DNA from: Archangium lansingense
Lineage (GTDB): Bacteria; Myxococcota; Myxococcia; Myxococcales; Myxococcaceae
DNA: 64,000 nucleotides
Reading direction: 5' to 3'
Assembly (NCBI RefSeq): GCF_026626635.1
Contig: NZ_JAPNKA010000001.1
Span: 5,642,001 to 5,706,000 of the forward strand
The translations under genes were made by a program, and so were the position numbers. This document shows, piece by piece, positions 31,444 to 40,494 of the stretch. Numbering within the stretch: position 1 is the first letter of the stretch; the number at the start of each line of letters is the position of its first letter. The notes beneath the pieces are model-generated. The model was not told the origin of the DNA. It worked only from the letters and a program-made list of their open reading frames with translations, and did no database searches.

Positions 31444-32766
31444 ATGCGAAAGAACTTCATCCTCGACACCAACGTCCTTCTCCACGACCCCCGCTCCATC
31501 TACAGCTTCAAGGAACACAACGTCATCATCCCCATCTACGTCATCGAGGAGATCGATCAGTTCAAGCGCGATCTCTCCGAGCTGGGGCGGAACGCGCGTC
31601 TGGTGGCGCGCTACCTGGACTCCTTCCGGGAGGAGGGCTCGTTGAAGGACGGCGTGCGCCTGCCGCATGGGGGCGTGCTGCGCGTGTGCTTCACGGACCG
31701 GGATCTGCCGCTCTCCATGGCGGACAGCAACCTGATGGATAACCGGATCCTCTCGGTGGCCATCGACTTGATGGAGCGCGAGCCGCAGTCGCCGGCCGTC
31801 TTCATCACCAAGGATACCAACCTGCGCATCCGCGCGGACGCGCTGGGCCTCATCGCCGAGGACTACGACGCCGAGCGGGTGGAGATCACCGAGCTGTACA
31901 CGGGCTTCACCGAGCGCCTGGTCCCCCGGGAGATGGTGGACCAGATGTACAAGCCCGGCGCCGAGGTGGAGATCTCCGGACAGGACTCGCTCTCGCCGCA
32001 CCAGTTCATCCTCCTCAAGGACGAGACGAACCCGTCCCACACCGCCATGGGTCGCTTCAACGCGTCCCGGGGCCGGGTGGTGCCGCTGCTGCGCGGCATG
32101 AAGTCCGAGGGCATCTGGGGCATCCGCCCGCGCAACATGGAGCAGAGCTTCGCCCTCGACCTCGTCATGAATGACGAGATCAAGCTCGTCACCATCGTGG
32201 GCAAGGCGGGTACGGGCAAGACGCTGCTGGCCATCGCCGCGGGGCTCCACAAGGTGACGGAGGAGGGCGTGTACCAGAAGCTGCTCGTCAGCCGGCCCGT
32301 CTTCCCGCTCGGCCGGGACATCGGGTACCTGCCGGGCAGCCTGGAAGAGAAGATGAACCCCTGGATGCAGCCCATCTTCGACAACGTGGAGTTCCTGATG
32401 AACCTCAGCCGCGCCGACAAGAAGGCCGGCCGGGGCTACCACGAGCTCATTGACCTGGGGCTGATGGAGATCGAGGCGCTCACCTACATCCGCGGGCGCT
32501 CCATCCCCAACCAGTACATCATCATCGACGAGGCGCAGAACCTCACGCCCCACGAGGTGAAGACGATCATCACCCGCGTGGGCGACAACACGAAAATCAT
32601 TCTCACCGGGGACCCGTTCCAGATAGACAACCCCTACGTGGACGCGACCAACAACGGACTCGTCCATGTGGTCAACCGGTTCAAGAATGAGAAGATCGCG
32701 GGTCACATCACCATGGCCAAGGGCGAGCGCAGCGCTCTGGCCGAGCTCGCGGCCAACCTCCTCTAG
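31444..32766 (+). CDS. PIN-PhoH fusion protein (PhoH2-type RNA helicase/nuclease)
   Basis: 440 residues from ATG 31444. Residues 1 to about 130 are a PIN ribonuclease domain (NFILDTNVLLHDP with Asp, VIEEIDQFK, MADSNLMDNRIL, FITKDTNLR supply the acidic cluster). From about 225 on it is a PhoH ATPase, with VTIVGKAGTGKT (Walker A at about 252), QYIIIDEAQNL (Walker B) and KIILTGDPFQID. Such PhoH2/YlaK proteins unwind and cut RNA. It is followed 27 nt later by a DUF493 gene, so the two may be co-transcribed. Confidence 0.88.
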   Translation: MRKNFILDTNVLLHDPRSIYSFKEHNVIIPIYVIEEIDQFKRDLSELGRNARLVARYLDSFREEGSLKDGVRLPHGGVLRVCFTDRDLPLSMADSNLMDNRILSVAIDLMEREPQSPAVFITKDTNLRIRADALGLIAEDYDAERVEITELYTGFTERLVPREMVDQMYKPGAEVEISGQDSLSPHQFILLKDETNPSHTAMGRFNASRGRVVPLLRGMKSEGIWGIRPRNMEQSFALDLVMNDEIKLVTIVGKAGTGKTLLAIAAGLHKVTEEGVYQKLLVSRPVFPLGRDIGYLPGSLEEKMNPWMQPIFDNVEFLMNLSRADKKAGRGYHELIDLGLMEIEALTYIRGRSIPNQYIIIDEAQNLTPHEVKTIITRVGDNTKIILTGDPFQIDNPYVDATNNGLVHVVNRFKNEKIAGHITMAKGERSALAELAANLL

Positions 32767-32793
32767 CCCCCTGCGCCGTACGAGGAAGCAGTC

Positions 32794-33117
32794 ATGAAGG
32801 GAGACGGACAGGCAGCGGGTTCCACCCAGGGCACAGAGGGTGACGGCCAGGAGCAGAAGCCGCTCATCGAGTACCCCACCGTCTACACCTTCAAGGTCAT
32901 GGGGCGGCAGGAGCCGACGGGGTTCGTCGAGTACGTGCGCGACCTCTTCCGGTCGCTCATGGGCTCGGAGATCTCCCCGGACTCCATCCGGGAGCAGCCC
33001 AGCAGCAAGGGCACGTACGTGTCGGTGAGCGTGTCGGTGTACCTGCTGTCCGAGGAGCACCGCCGCTCCATCTACGCCCGGCTGAGGCAGGAGCAGCGGG
33101 TCGTCTACTACCTCTGA
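32794..33117 (+). CDS. DUF493 (YbeD-like) protein
   Basis: 107 residues from ATG 32794. The body (YPTVYTFKVMGRQEPTGFVE, YVSVSVSVYLLSEEHRRSIY, VVYYL end) matches the small ferredoxin-like DUF493/YbeD family, often regulatory and ACT-like. The first 25 residues are a polar extension. It is probably co-transcribed with the PhoH-like gene. Function not established. Confidence 0.8.
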   Translation: MKGDGQAAGSTQGTEGDGQEQKPLIEYPTVYTFKVMGRQEPTGFVEYVRDLFRSLMGSEISPDSIREQPSSKGTYVSVSVSVYLLSEEHRRSIYARLRQEQRVVYYL

Positions 33118-33186
33118 GGGCGGCCCCCGTCCGGGCGTGCGGGGGGAATTGGCGATTGCGGGCTAGCGGTGTAGAAGGGGCTTCTC

Positions 33187-33948
33187 ATGAGCCCGGCTGA
33201 GTCCTTCCCGCTCTACTTCCCTGGTGATGCTCGGCGCCCCTTCAGTTCCGAGGTGGCGACCCGACGCTTCGCGAAAGTGGCGCAGTTGGAAGAGGGAGGG
33301 CGTGTGCTGGAGCTCGGCTGCGGTCCTTCCGGCCCGGCCAGCGTGGTGCTTGCCCAGGAGTTCGGCTGCTCGGTGGTGGCCGCGGACGCGGATGAGACGA
33401 TGCTCATCCACATGCGAGACAGGGTGCGCTCACTCGGGCTGGACGGCCGGGTGGATGTGCGCCGCGTGGACCTGCGCAAGCCCGTCTTCCGCGAGGGCGA
33501 GTTCGACGCCATCCTCTGTCAGGGCCGGATGTTCATGGCGCTGCCCGATGCGTTCGGCACCTTGCGGCCTCTGCTGGCCCACCAGGGCCGGTTGGGGATT
33601 ACCTACCCGGTCCGGGTGGGACGGGTGACGCCTCGGGCCGTGCTCGAGTTCTGGGAGCGTCGCCTGGGTGCTCCGCTCCTGCTGCCTCGCGAGCTGCTCC
33701 AGCACCTGGCTCTGGCCGGCTTCGAGCCTGAGTCCGTCGAGTCCCTCCAGGACGCCGAGCTGGATGCCTTCTACCGGGAGCTGGAGCCCCTCCTCGCCAA
33801 GGCCTCCGCTGAGCAGTCGGTCTGGCTGCGCGAGGAGATGGCCCTGCACCGCGAGAACAACGGCAAGGCCACCTCGAGCTACGCGTTCGCCGTGGGCCGC
33901 CGTCGCGAGCCCGGGGAGAAGCCTCCGGCCACGCGCGATCGCGGGTAG
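33187..33948 (+). CDS. SAM-dependent methyltransferase (class I)
   Basis: 253 residues from ATG 33187. RVLELGCGPSGPASVVLA is the SAM-binding motif I, VVAADADETML gives the acidic residue for the ribose, and VDLRKPVFREGEFDAILCQG contains motifs II-III. The substrate cannot be read from the sequence. It ends next to a GC-rich intergenic repeat and converges on the diacylglycerol-kinase-like gene. Confidence 0.8.
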   Translation: MSPAESFPLYFPGDARRPFSSEVATRRFAKVAQLEEGGRVLELGCGPSGPASVVLAQEFGCSVVAADADETMLIHMRDRVRSLGLDGRVDVRRVDLRKPVFREGEFDAILCQGRMFMALPDAFGTLRPLLAHQGRLGITYPVRVGRVTPRAVLEFWERRLGAPLLLPRELLQHLALAGFEPESVESLQDAELDAFYRELEPLLAKASAEQSVWLREEMALHRENNGKATSSYAFAVGRRREPGEKPPATRDRG

Positions 33949-33971
33949 CTGTAGCCTGGCCGGGTAGGCAG

Positions 33972-34013
33972 ACCCTCATCCCAGCCCCCTCCCCAGGGGG
34001 AGAGGGAGGGCAG
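33972..34013. repeat. CCCTC-rich intergenic repeat, copy 1
   Basis: ACCCTCATCCCAGCCCCC, then CCCAGGGGGAGAGGG: a copy of the five-member hairpin family of this window (also near 47484, 55262, 55824 and 61764). This copy lies between two convergent genes. The stem is less regular than in the others. Confidence 0.6.
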
Positions 34014-34018
34014 GGCGC

Positions 34019-35113
34019 TCAGTGCACCGCGCCGTGGAAGTCCAGCAGCTCCACCGACTCGGGCGCCACGCTCAGCTTCACGTCCTCGCGGTAGCCCGCC
34101 GCGTCTCCACCCACCTGGAAGGGCATCGGCCTGGCGAAACGGATGTGGACGTCCTGGGTGTAGAAGTCGTGGATGCCCTCGGGGAACCAGCGGCCCGCCC
34201 ACAGCTTCGGCAGGTTCGCCAGCACGCTCGTGGCGTTCAGCTGGCCCAGGCGCAGATGCATCATCCCCCGGCGCTCGCCCGCGAACGGGAACATCCGGAA
34301 GCCGTACCCGTAGAAGGGCATCGTCGCCGCCGCCGCCATCATCAGCGGGCCCTGGAAGATCCGCTGTCCCGGGGCGATGGGCGCGCCCACCGGGTTGCCG
34401 TCCGGCCCCACCCGGTACGCGTCACCGGCCTGGCCGTTGATGATCTCGCACTCCACCCAGGTCGGGTTGGACAGGTAGTGCGGCACCGTCTTGAGGGCCA
34501 CCGCCGAGAAGTAGCCGCCAACACCCGTCAGTACCTTCTTGAGCAGTCCGCCGCGGCCGAGGTTGTCCTTCACCCAGAGGTAGTCGTTGAGCAGCTTCCC
34601 ATCCACGCCCAGGCCCGCGAACGTCGTGCGCTGGCCATCCGCCAGCAGCAGATCCATCCGCCGGTGGCCCGGCACCTCGCCCGCGCGCGCTCGCACCACG
34701 TCTTGCAGGATGCCATCCGCGCCGTTGCCGGCATTCACGTACGTGGCCAGGCCGTTCCCCGTGCCCAGCTTCAACACGCCAAAGCGCGGTGCGCGCTTGC
34801 CGGCGAAGCGGCCCCGCGGCTCCAGCTGGCGGAACACCTCGCTCGCGAAGCCCTGGAACGTGCCGTCACCGCCACCCGTGAACACCATCGGGTAGTTGCG
34901 CTCCAGCACCGTCTGGACGATGCGCCGGCAGTCCAACTCCGAGCGCGACAGGAAGAGATCCTGCTCCGGCACCACGTGTGACAGGGACTTCACCAGCTGT
35001 GCGTCCACCCTGCGCGCATTGGCGTTGAGCAGTACCGCGATCTTGTGCTCGGGGGCACCGGCGACGGACGGATTCTGGCGCGGATCCACGGACCGAAGTG
35101 GCTGTACCAGCAT
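34019..35113 (-). CDS. Diacylglycerol-kinase-like / lipid kinase protein
   Basis: 364 residues from ATG 35111-35113, with GGAGG seven nt upstream. It has FTGGGDGTFQG (the GGGDGT nucleotide motif of DAG, sphingosine and lipid kinases) and FGVLKLGTGNGLA (second nucleotide-contact motif); the C-terminal beta domain continues to the end. It should phosphorylate a lipid alcohol with ATP. The substrate is not determined. Promoter in the 35114-35441 region. Confidence 0.85.
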   Translation of the reverse strand: MLVQPLRSVDPRQNPSVAGAPEHKIAVLLNANARRVDAQLVKSLSHVVPEQDLFLSRSELDCRRIVQTVLERNYPMVFTGGGDGTFQGFASEVFRQLEPRGRFAGKRAPRFGVLKLGTGNGLATYVNAGNGADGILQDVVRARAGEVPGHRRMDLLLADGQRTTFAGLGVDGKLLNDYLWVKDNLGRGGLLKKVLTGVGGYFSAVALKTVPHYLSNPTWVECEIINGQAGDAYRVGPDGNPVGAPIAPGQRIFQGPLMMAAAATMPFYGYGFRMFPFAGERRGMMHLRLGQLNATSVLANLPKLWAGRWFPEGIHDFYTQDVHIRFARPMPFQVGGDAAGYREDVKLSVAPESVELLDFHGAVH

Positions 35114-35441
35114 GAGGCTGCCTCCAAAGGGGGGTAGAGGGGCTTCGGTCCTCCCGACTGCACATTCCCAGCCAATCGCTGACGCGAGGCGTTATTTGTG
35201 TCCTACCTCAATATTTCCGAGGGGTTGGCACGTTAGGTACTGATCGGATGCCCGGCTGGTTGCCACGCGCGGGTGGCGGAGGTGGAGAGCGCGTTACGCA
35301 CCGTGGCAGGCCGGTGGCGCGAACGTGACGCGGCTTGACGCGGTTTGACACCCCGGGGTGGGTGGTTACGTTGGTCACACATCGGGGGTACTCGAAGCTT
35401 TCGCGGTACTTTTCCGCAGTCAATTCGGGAGGTTACACACC
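35114..35441. other. Divergent intergenic region, lipid-kinase gene and dnaK
   Basis: 328 bp, no gene. It contains an AT-richer stretch around 35190-35225 on the lipid-kinase side and a TTGACA (35345-35350) on the dnaK side. No CIRCE-type inverted repeat is seen. Confidence 0.45.
35345..35372 (+). promoter_or_regulatory. Candidate promoter of dnaK
   Basis: A perfect TTGACA at 35345-35350 is followed 16 bp later by TACGTT, a weak -10. The start codon is 70 bp downstream. Confidence 0.35.
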
Positions 35442-37352
35442 GTGGGCAAGATTATCGGCATCGACCTGGGCACCACCAACAGCGTGGTGGCGATCATGGA
35501 GGGTCGCGAGCCCAAGGTTCTCACCAATGAGGAAGGCGCCCGCACCACGCCCTCGGTCGTCGCGTTCGCGAAGGATGGGGAGCGGCTGGTAGGGCAGGTG
35601 GCCAAGCGTCAGGCCATCACCAACCCGGAGCGCACGATCTACTCCATCAAGCGCTTCATGGGCCGGCGGTACGAGGAGACCACCGAGGAGGCGAAGCTCG
35701 TCCCCTATAAGGTGGTGCGCGGCCCGCACGGCGACGCGCGCGTGGAGATCGATGGCAAGCAGTACAGCGCGCCGGAGATCTCCGCGCAGGTGCTGCTCAA
35801 GCTCAAGCGCGCTGCCGAGAACTACCTGGGCGAGAAGGTGACCGAGGCGGTCATCACCGTTCCGGCGTACTTCAACGACGCCCAGCGCCAGGCGACCAAG
35901 GACGCCGGTGAGATCGCCGGCCTCACCGTGCGGCGCATCGTGAACGAGCCGACGGCGGCGGCGCTGGCGTACGGCCTGGACAAGAAGAAGGACGAGAAGA
36001 TCGCCGTCTACGACTTCGGCGGCGGCACGTTCGACATCTCCATCCTGGAGGTGGGCGAGAACGTGGTCGAGGTGCTCGCGACCAACGGTGACACCCACCT
36101 GGGCGGCGACAACATCGACCACACGCTCATGGACTGGCTGATCGCCGAGTTCAAGAAGGACAACGGCATCGACGTCTCCAAGGACAAGATGGTCCTGCAG
36201 CGCCTGAAGGAGGCGGCGGAGAAGGCGAAGATCGAGCTGTCCAGCACGATGGAGACGGAGATCAACCTGCCGTTCCTCACGGCGGACGCCTCCGGTCCCA
36301 AGCACCTCAACGTGCGCCTGACGCGGGCCAAGTTCGAGGCGATGATCGACACGCTCGTCGAGCGCTCGCTGGAGCCGTGCCGCAAGTGCCTGAAGGACTC
36401 GGGCGTGGACCTCAAGGACCTCAACGAGGTCGTGCTCGTGGGTGGTTCCACGCGCATCCCGAAGGTGCAGGAGGCGGTGAAGCGGCTGTTCGGCAAGGAG
36501 CCGAACCGCTCGGTGAACCCGGACGAGGTGGTGGCGGTGGGCGCGGCCGTGCAGGCCGGCGTGCTCGCGGGCGAGGTGAAGGACATCCTGCTGCTGGACG
36601 TCACCCCGCTGTCGCTGGGCGTGGAGACGCTGGGCGGTGTGATGACCAAGCTCATCGAGCGCAACACCACCATTCCTACCCGCAAGTCGGAGACGTTCTC
36701 CACGGCGGCGGATGGCCAGACGCAGGTGGAGATCCACATCCTGCAGGGCGAGCGCGAGATGGCCGGTGACAACCGGAGCCTCGGCCGCTTCCACCTGACG
36801 GGGATTCCCGCGGCGCCGCGCGGCGTGCCGCAGATCGAGGTGACGCTGGACATCGACGCCAACGGCATCCTCAACGTCAGCGCCAAGGACAAGGCGACGA
36901 GCAAGGAGCAGAAGGTCACCATCAGCCACTCGTCCGGTCTGGCGAAGGATGAAGTGGAGAAGATGGTCAACGCGGCCAAGGAGAACGAGGCCGCCGACAA
37001 GGCCCGCCGCGAGCTGGTGGAGGTGAAGAACCAGGCCGAGGCCCAGGCGTACGCCGCGGAGAAGATGATCAAGGAGAACCGCGAGAAGCTGTCTCCGGAC
37101 GCCGTGTCGACGCTCGAGTCGGCCGTCAAGGCGCTCAACGAGGTGCGCGAGGGCCAGGACAAGGACGCCATCAAGGCGGCGTTGGATCGCCTGCAGCAGG
37201 CCAGCTACAAGGTGGCCGAGGAGATGTACAAGGCCACGGGCGGCGCTCCGGGCGAGGGCGCTCCTCCTCCGGGTGCCGACGCGGGTGCGGCTCCGGGCAG
37301 CTCGGCCAAGCCGAAGGACGACGTGGTGGACGCCGAGTTCCGCCAGTCGTAG
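35442..37352 (+). CDS. dnaK: Chaperone DnaK (Hsp70)
   Basis: 636 residues from GTG 35442, preceded by GGGAGG nine nt upstream. IIGIDLGTTNSVVAIMEG is the first phosphate loop, VYDFGGGTFDISIL the second, and EVVLVGGSTRIPKVQ the adenosine motif. The substrate-binding domain follows and the C-terminus ends DDVVDAEF, like the usual EEVD-type tail. It is an ATP-driven folding chaperone. No grpE or dnaJ is adjacent, so it may be one of several DnaK paralogues, as is common in myxobacteria. A strong terminator follows. Confidence 0.95.
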   Translation: MGKIIGIDLGTTNSVVAIMEGREPKVLTNEEGARTTPSVVAFAKDGERLVGQVAKRQAITNPERTIYSIKRFMGRRYEETTEEAKLVPYKVVRGPHGDARVEIDGKQYSAPEISAQVLLKLKRAAENYLGEKVTEAVITVPAYFNDAQRQATKDAGEIAGLTVRRIVNEPTAAALAYGLDKKKDEKIAVYDFGGGTFDISILEVGENVVEVLATNGDTHLGGDNIDHTLMDWLIAEFKKDNGIDVSKDKMVLQRLKEAAEKAKIELSSTMETEINLPFLTADASGPKHLNVRLTRAKFEAMIDTLVERSLEPCRKCLKDSGVDLKDLNEVVLVGGSTRIPKVQEAVKRLFGKEPNRSVNPDEVVAVGAAVQAGVLAGEVKDILLLDVTPLSLGVETLGGVMTKLIERNTTIPTRKSETFSTAADGQTQVEIHILQGEREMAGDNRSLGRFHLTGIPAAPRGVPQIEVTLDIDANGILNVSAKDKATSKEQKVTISHSSGLAKDEVEKMVNAAKENEAADKARRELVEVKNQAEAQAYAAEKMIKENREKLSPDAVSTLESAVKALNEVREGQDKDAIKAALDRLQQASYKVAEEMYKATGGAPGEGAPPPGADAGAAPGSSAKPKDDVVDAEFRQS

Positions 37353-37372
37353 TCCGAGCCTGTTGAACCCTG

Positions 37373-37417
37373 GAAGGGCCGGTGCTCCCGTGGGAGTATC
37401 CGGCCCTTCTGTTTTAT
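37373..37417 (+). terminator. Intrinsic terminator of dnaK
   Basis: GAAGGGCCGG (37373-37382) pairs perfectly with CCGGCCCTTC (37400-37409), with an inner CTCCC/GGGAG stem, and is followed by TGTTTTATT. Confidence 0.88.
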
Positions 37418-37489
37418 TCGCGCGCTCCGGACTCCAACCGATATGAATGAGCGCGAGGCCCCTCGCATGGGCCAGGCGGGAGGAGAGCC

Positions 37490-37897
37490 ATGATGGCGCT
37501 GACGACGACGCCCCCGGGGCATGACGTCATCCTGTACGACGGGCACTGCCGCTTGTGCATCGGGGCCGCGAAGCAGTTCCAGCGGCTGTTGAGAGGTCAC
37601 GGCACGCAGCTGCGCTCGTTCCGGGAGGAGGGGGTGCTGGCCGCGTACCCTGGCATCCCGCTCGAGCGGTGCGAGAAGGGGATTCAGCTCGTCCAGGCGG
37701 ACGGGCGGATCTTCGAGGGGGCCGAGGCCGTGGTGCAGGCGCTGGGGCGCAGGCCGCTGGGCAAGCTGCTCTTCCTCTACTACGTGCCGGGGCTGCGGCA
37801 GGTGGCGGACTGGCTCTACGGCCTCATTGCCCGTTACCGCTTCCGCATCGCAGGTCGCTCCTGCCCGGACGGAGCGTGTGCCGTGCATTTCAAGTAG
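37490..37897 (+). CDS. DCC-family thiol-disulfide oxidoreductase-like protein (DUF393)
   Basis: 135 residues from ATG 37490, with GGGAGGAGA upstream. The motif VILYDGHCRLCIGAAKQF holds the D-G-x-C-x-x-C signature of DUF393/DCC proteins. The rest (GIQLVQADGRIFEGAEAVVQ, YVPGLRQVADWLYGLIARYR) follows the family. Redox role predicted from the CxxC; the partner is unknown. Confidence 0.85.
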   Translation: MMALTTTPPGHDVILYDGHCRLCIGAAKQFQRLLRGHGTQLRSFREEGVLAAYPGIPLERCEKGIQLVQADGRIFEGAEAVVQALGRRPLGKLLFLYYVPGLRQVADWLYGLIARYRFRIAGRSCPDGACAVHFK

Positions 37898-37951
37898 CGG
37901 CCCGCCGAGCCCTTCAAATGAGGCGGCGGGGAGGGCTACGATGGGCGCCCC

Positions 37952-40480
37952 GTGATCCACCCGCCCACGCCCGTCCATCCCCAGGCCGCGCAGGCCTTCC
38001 GCCACTTCTTCCAGGAGCTGCGCGAGGCCTACCTCGAGCGTGAGACGCTCTTCACCCAGATTGAACTGGCGCTGCTGTGCCGGGAGCACGTGCTCGTCGT
38101 CGGCCCCCCAGGAACGGCCAAGAGCGCCATCGCCTCGGCGGTGCTCGGCCGCATCCTCGACGAGAAGACGGGGCAGCCCTCGCTCTTCGCCAAGCAGATC
38201 GCCGAGTCCACCGTGCAGACGGACCTCATTGGTCCGGTGGACTTCAAGGTGCTCACCGAGACGGGCCGCACCGAGTTCATCACCGAGGACGGCATGCTGG
38301 GCGCCACCCACGCCTTCCTCGACGAGGTCTTCGACGGGCGCGACATGCTGCTGCGCTCCATCCTCAACGTCCTGCACGAGCGCGAGCTCAAGCACGGGCG
38401 CCGGGTGACGAGCGGTCGCATCGAGTGCGCCATCATGACGAGCAACCGCTACCTCTCCGAGGTGCTGGCGCGCTCGCCGGAGCTGCTGCTGGCCTTCGCG
38501 GACCGGCTCAGCTTCATCTCTTTCGTACCCAAGTCCTTTGCCCGGCGCCCCAGCCGCGCGGCCATGCTGCACCGCTTCGCCCATGGCATCCGGCCGGACC
38601 TGCGCGCCTCCCTCACCCTGCAGCAGCTGGATGTGCTCCAGGCGGCCGTGGAGCAGGTGACGGTGGCCAGCCACCTGCTCGAGGCCATCGAGATGCTCAC
38701 CGATGAGCTGGAGCGTGCGCTCACGGCTCAGGTGTCCAAGCTGCCCGACTACGTTCCCACCAAGTACTTCTCCCAGCGCTCGGTGGTGAAGGCGCTGTGG
38801 GCCCTCAAGGCCGCGGTGGTGAGGGATCAGCTCTACCGCCGTCCGGACCGGCCGCTCGAGGCCACCGTGGAGGACCTGGACGCCCTGCGCTGGTTCTTCC
38901 TGCTCGGCGGGCCCCAGGCGGAGGAGGTCGAAGCGCTCCTCAAGGCGGCGGTGGATCCGCGCGAGCGTGCGCAGCTGGAGATTGTCCGCATCGAGCAGAA
39001 GGCCTTCGACGCCGCGCTGACCAAGGTGCGCGCCGAGCTCGGAACGGGAGTGGATCGCGAAGCGGCCTCGCTCGGCGCGCCGGATGAGAGCAAGGCGGTG
39101 GAGGCGCTCGCGCGCAACTTCCAGCCTGGCATCGTTACCACCACGGCGCAGCGCGTGCGCGCCAAGCTCGTCCCGGGGCCTCGTCACCCGGACAACCGGG
39201 TGGCTCTGCTGGGGGCCGCGCGCGGGCTGCTCTCGGTGGTGGAGCAGCGGATGGCTCGCGGTCCCGTCGAGGGCCCCGAGGCTCGGGCGGGGATGGCCAT
39301 GTTCACCGCGCTCTCGGAGACGGTGGAGCTGTGCCGCCAGGTGCCGGAGCTGCGCCAGCGGCTGCCGGCCCTGTGCGACTCGGTGTCCCGCTTCCTCCTG
39401 CAGGCGCTCGAGTTGATGGCGCTCAACGCCGAGAGCCTCGCCTTCGACGAGTCGGTGGCGCTGGAGACGCTCGTCAGCCTCACGGACAACGTCTCCGATG
39501 AGATGGGCCGGGTGAGCGAGCTCCTGGCACTCCTCGCCGAGGGCAACTCGAGCGTGGTGGCGCGGTTGCGGGCCGCCGAGGCCGAGGCGCGCCGCCGGGC
39601 CGTGGCCGCCCTCCGTCAGCGTGCGACGAGCGCCTTCTCGGGCACGCGTGGCCGGAGGGATCCGCTCGATGCGCTCTCGGCGGATTCGCGTCGGCTCTCC
39701 CAGCTCGAACAGGCCCTGAGCAAGCTGGACGCCGCGCAGCACGGCCTCAAGCAGGAGCTGTTGCAGCCGCTCGGTTCCGCCTACGCGCGGGATGTGCTGT
39801 CCACCACGCCCTTCGAGCGCATCGACCAGTTCTCGCGCACGGTACAGACGGTGGCGGAGAACCTGCGGCGCGAGGGCCTGGCCCCCGAGCCCGTGTTGGC
39901 CGAATGCAAGGAGATCATCGAGACGCGGCTGCGCGAGTACGCGCGGGGCATCGGCCGCGAGGTGGCGAGTCCTCCGCCGGCCCCCCATGCCGCCGTCAGC
40001 GGCGAGGCCTACAACTTCTACCGAGGCGATTTCTCCACGCAGCTCCGGGATGGCGAGCTCGCCGCGCTGCTCGGGCTGGATGGGCAGCTCGCCTTCGCGC
40101 AGCACTCCTCCGCGGCGTCCTTCCTCTCCCACGAGATCCGCGATGCGGTGGCCCGGGTGGAGCTGGCCTTCGTGCAGACGCGCCTCAAGTACCTGCGCAG
40201 CTGGCTCACCCAGCTCCTCACGGATCTGCCGGCCCCGCGCTCCGCCCAGCGCCGCAATCAGGCGGATCAGATCTTCGATCGGCTGGTGAAGAGCCGCTTC
40301 CCGCTGCTCGCGCTCAAGGAGGGCGAGCTGGTGCGCATCAAGGGCGTGCTCGGGGTGCTGATCGCCATCCCCGGCGAGCTGGGCGAGAGCGCGCGCAAGC
40401 TGGAGAACGTGCTGCGCGGTATCGACGACGACTTCACCCGCTTCAGCAAGGAACTGCTGGAGCAGCGGGCCTCGCTGTGA
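37952..40480 (+). CDS. MoxR/RavA-like AAA+ ATPase
   Basis: 842 residues from GTG 37952. The first 300 residues are a MoxR AAA+ module, with VLVVGPPGTAKSAI (Walker A, 51-58), HAFLDEVFDGRDMLL (Walker B and following), TSNRYLSEV (sensor 1, Asn) and the lid. The remaining 500 residues are largely helical with coiled-coil stretches and no recognised domain, longer than typical MoxR. It is followed 14 nt later by a VWA-domain gene, the usual chaperone partner of MoxR/RavA proteins, and then a PspA-like coiled-coil gene. Confidence 0.85.
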   Translation: MIHPPTPVHPQAAQAFRHFFQELREAYLERETLFTQIELALLCREHVLVVGPPGTAKSAIASAVLGRILDEKTGQPSLFAKQIAESTVQTDLIGPVDFKVLTETGRTEFITEDGMLGATHAFLDEVFDGRDMLLRSILNVLHERELKHGRRVTSGRIECAIMTSNRYLSEVLARSPELLLAFADRLSFISFVPKSFARRPSRAAMLHRFAHGIRPDLRASLTLQQLDVLQAAVEQVTVASHLLEAIEMLTDELERALTAQVSKLPDYVPTKYFSQRSVVKALWALKAAVVRDQLYRRPDRPLEATVEDLDALRWFFLLGGPQAEEVEALLKAAVDPRERAQLEIVRIEQKAFDAALTKVRAELGTGVDREAASLGAPDESKAVEALARNFQPGIVTTTAQRVRAKLVPGPRHPDNRVALLGAARGLLSVVEQRMARGPVEGPEARAGMAMFTALSETVELCRQVPELRQRLPALCDSVSRFLLQALELMALNAESLAFDESVALETLVSLTDNVSDEMGRVSELLALLAEGNSSVVARLRAAEAEARRRAVAALRQRATSAFSGTRGRRDPLDALSADSRRLSQLEQALSKLDAAQHGLKQELLQPLGSAYARDVLSTTPFERIDQFSRTVQTVAENLRREGLAPEPVLAECKEIIETRLREYARGIGREVASPPPAPHAAVSGEAYNFYRGDFSTQLRDGELAALLGLDGQLAFAQHSSAASFLSHEIRDAVARVELAFVQTRLKYLRSWLTQLLTDLPAPRSAQRRNQADQIFDRLVKSRFPLLALKEGELVRIKGVLGVLIAIPGELGESARKLENVLRGIDDDFTRFSKELLEQRASL

Positions 40481-40494
40481 GGGGGTGCTGACGC

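Noticed and set aside
37205..40132. Very long open frame on the minus strand, antisense to the MoxR-like gene
   Set aside because: It is a shadow of the GC-rich MoxR gene: low-complexity Arg/Gly/His/Leu composition, no motifs, and it also runs through the dnaK 3' end and terminator.
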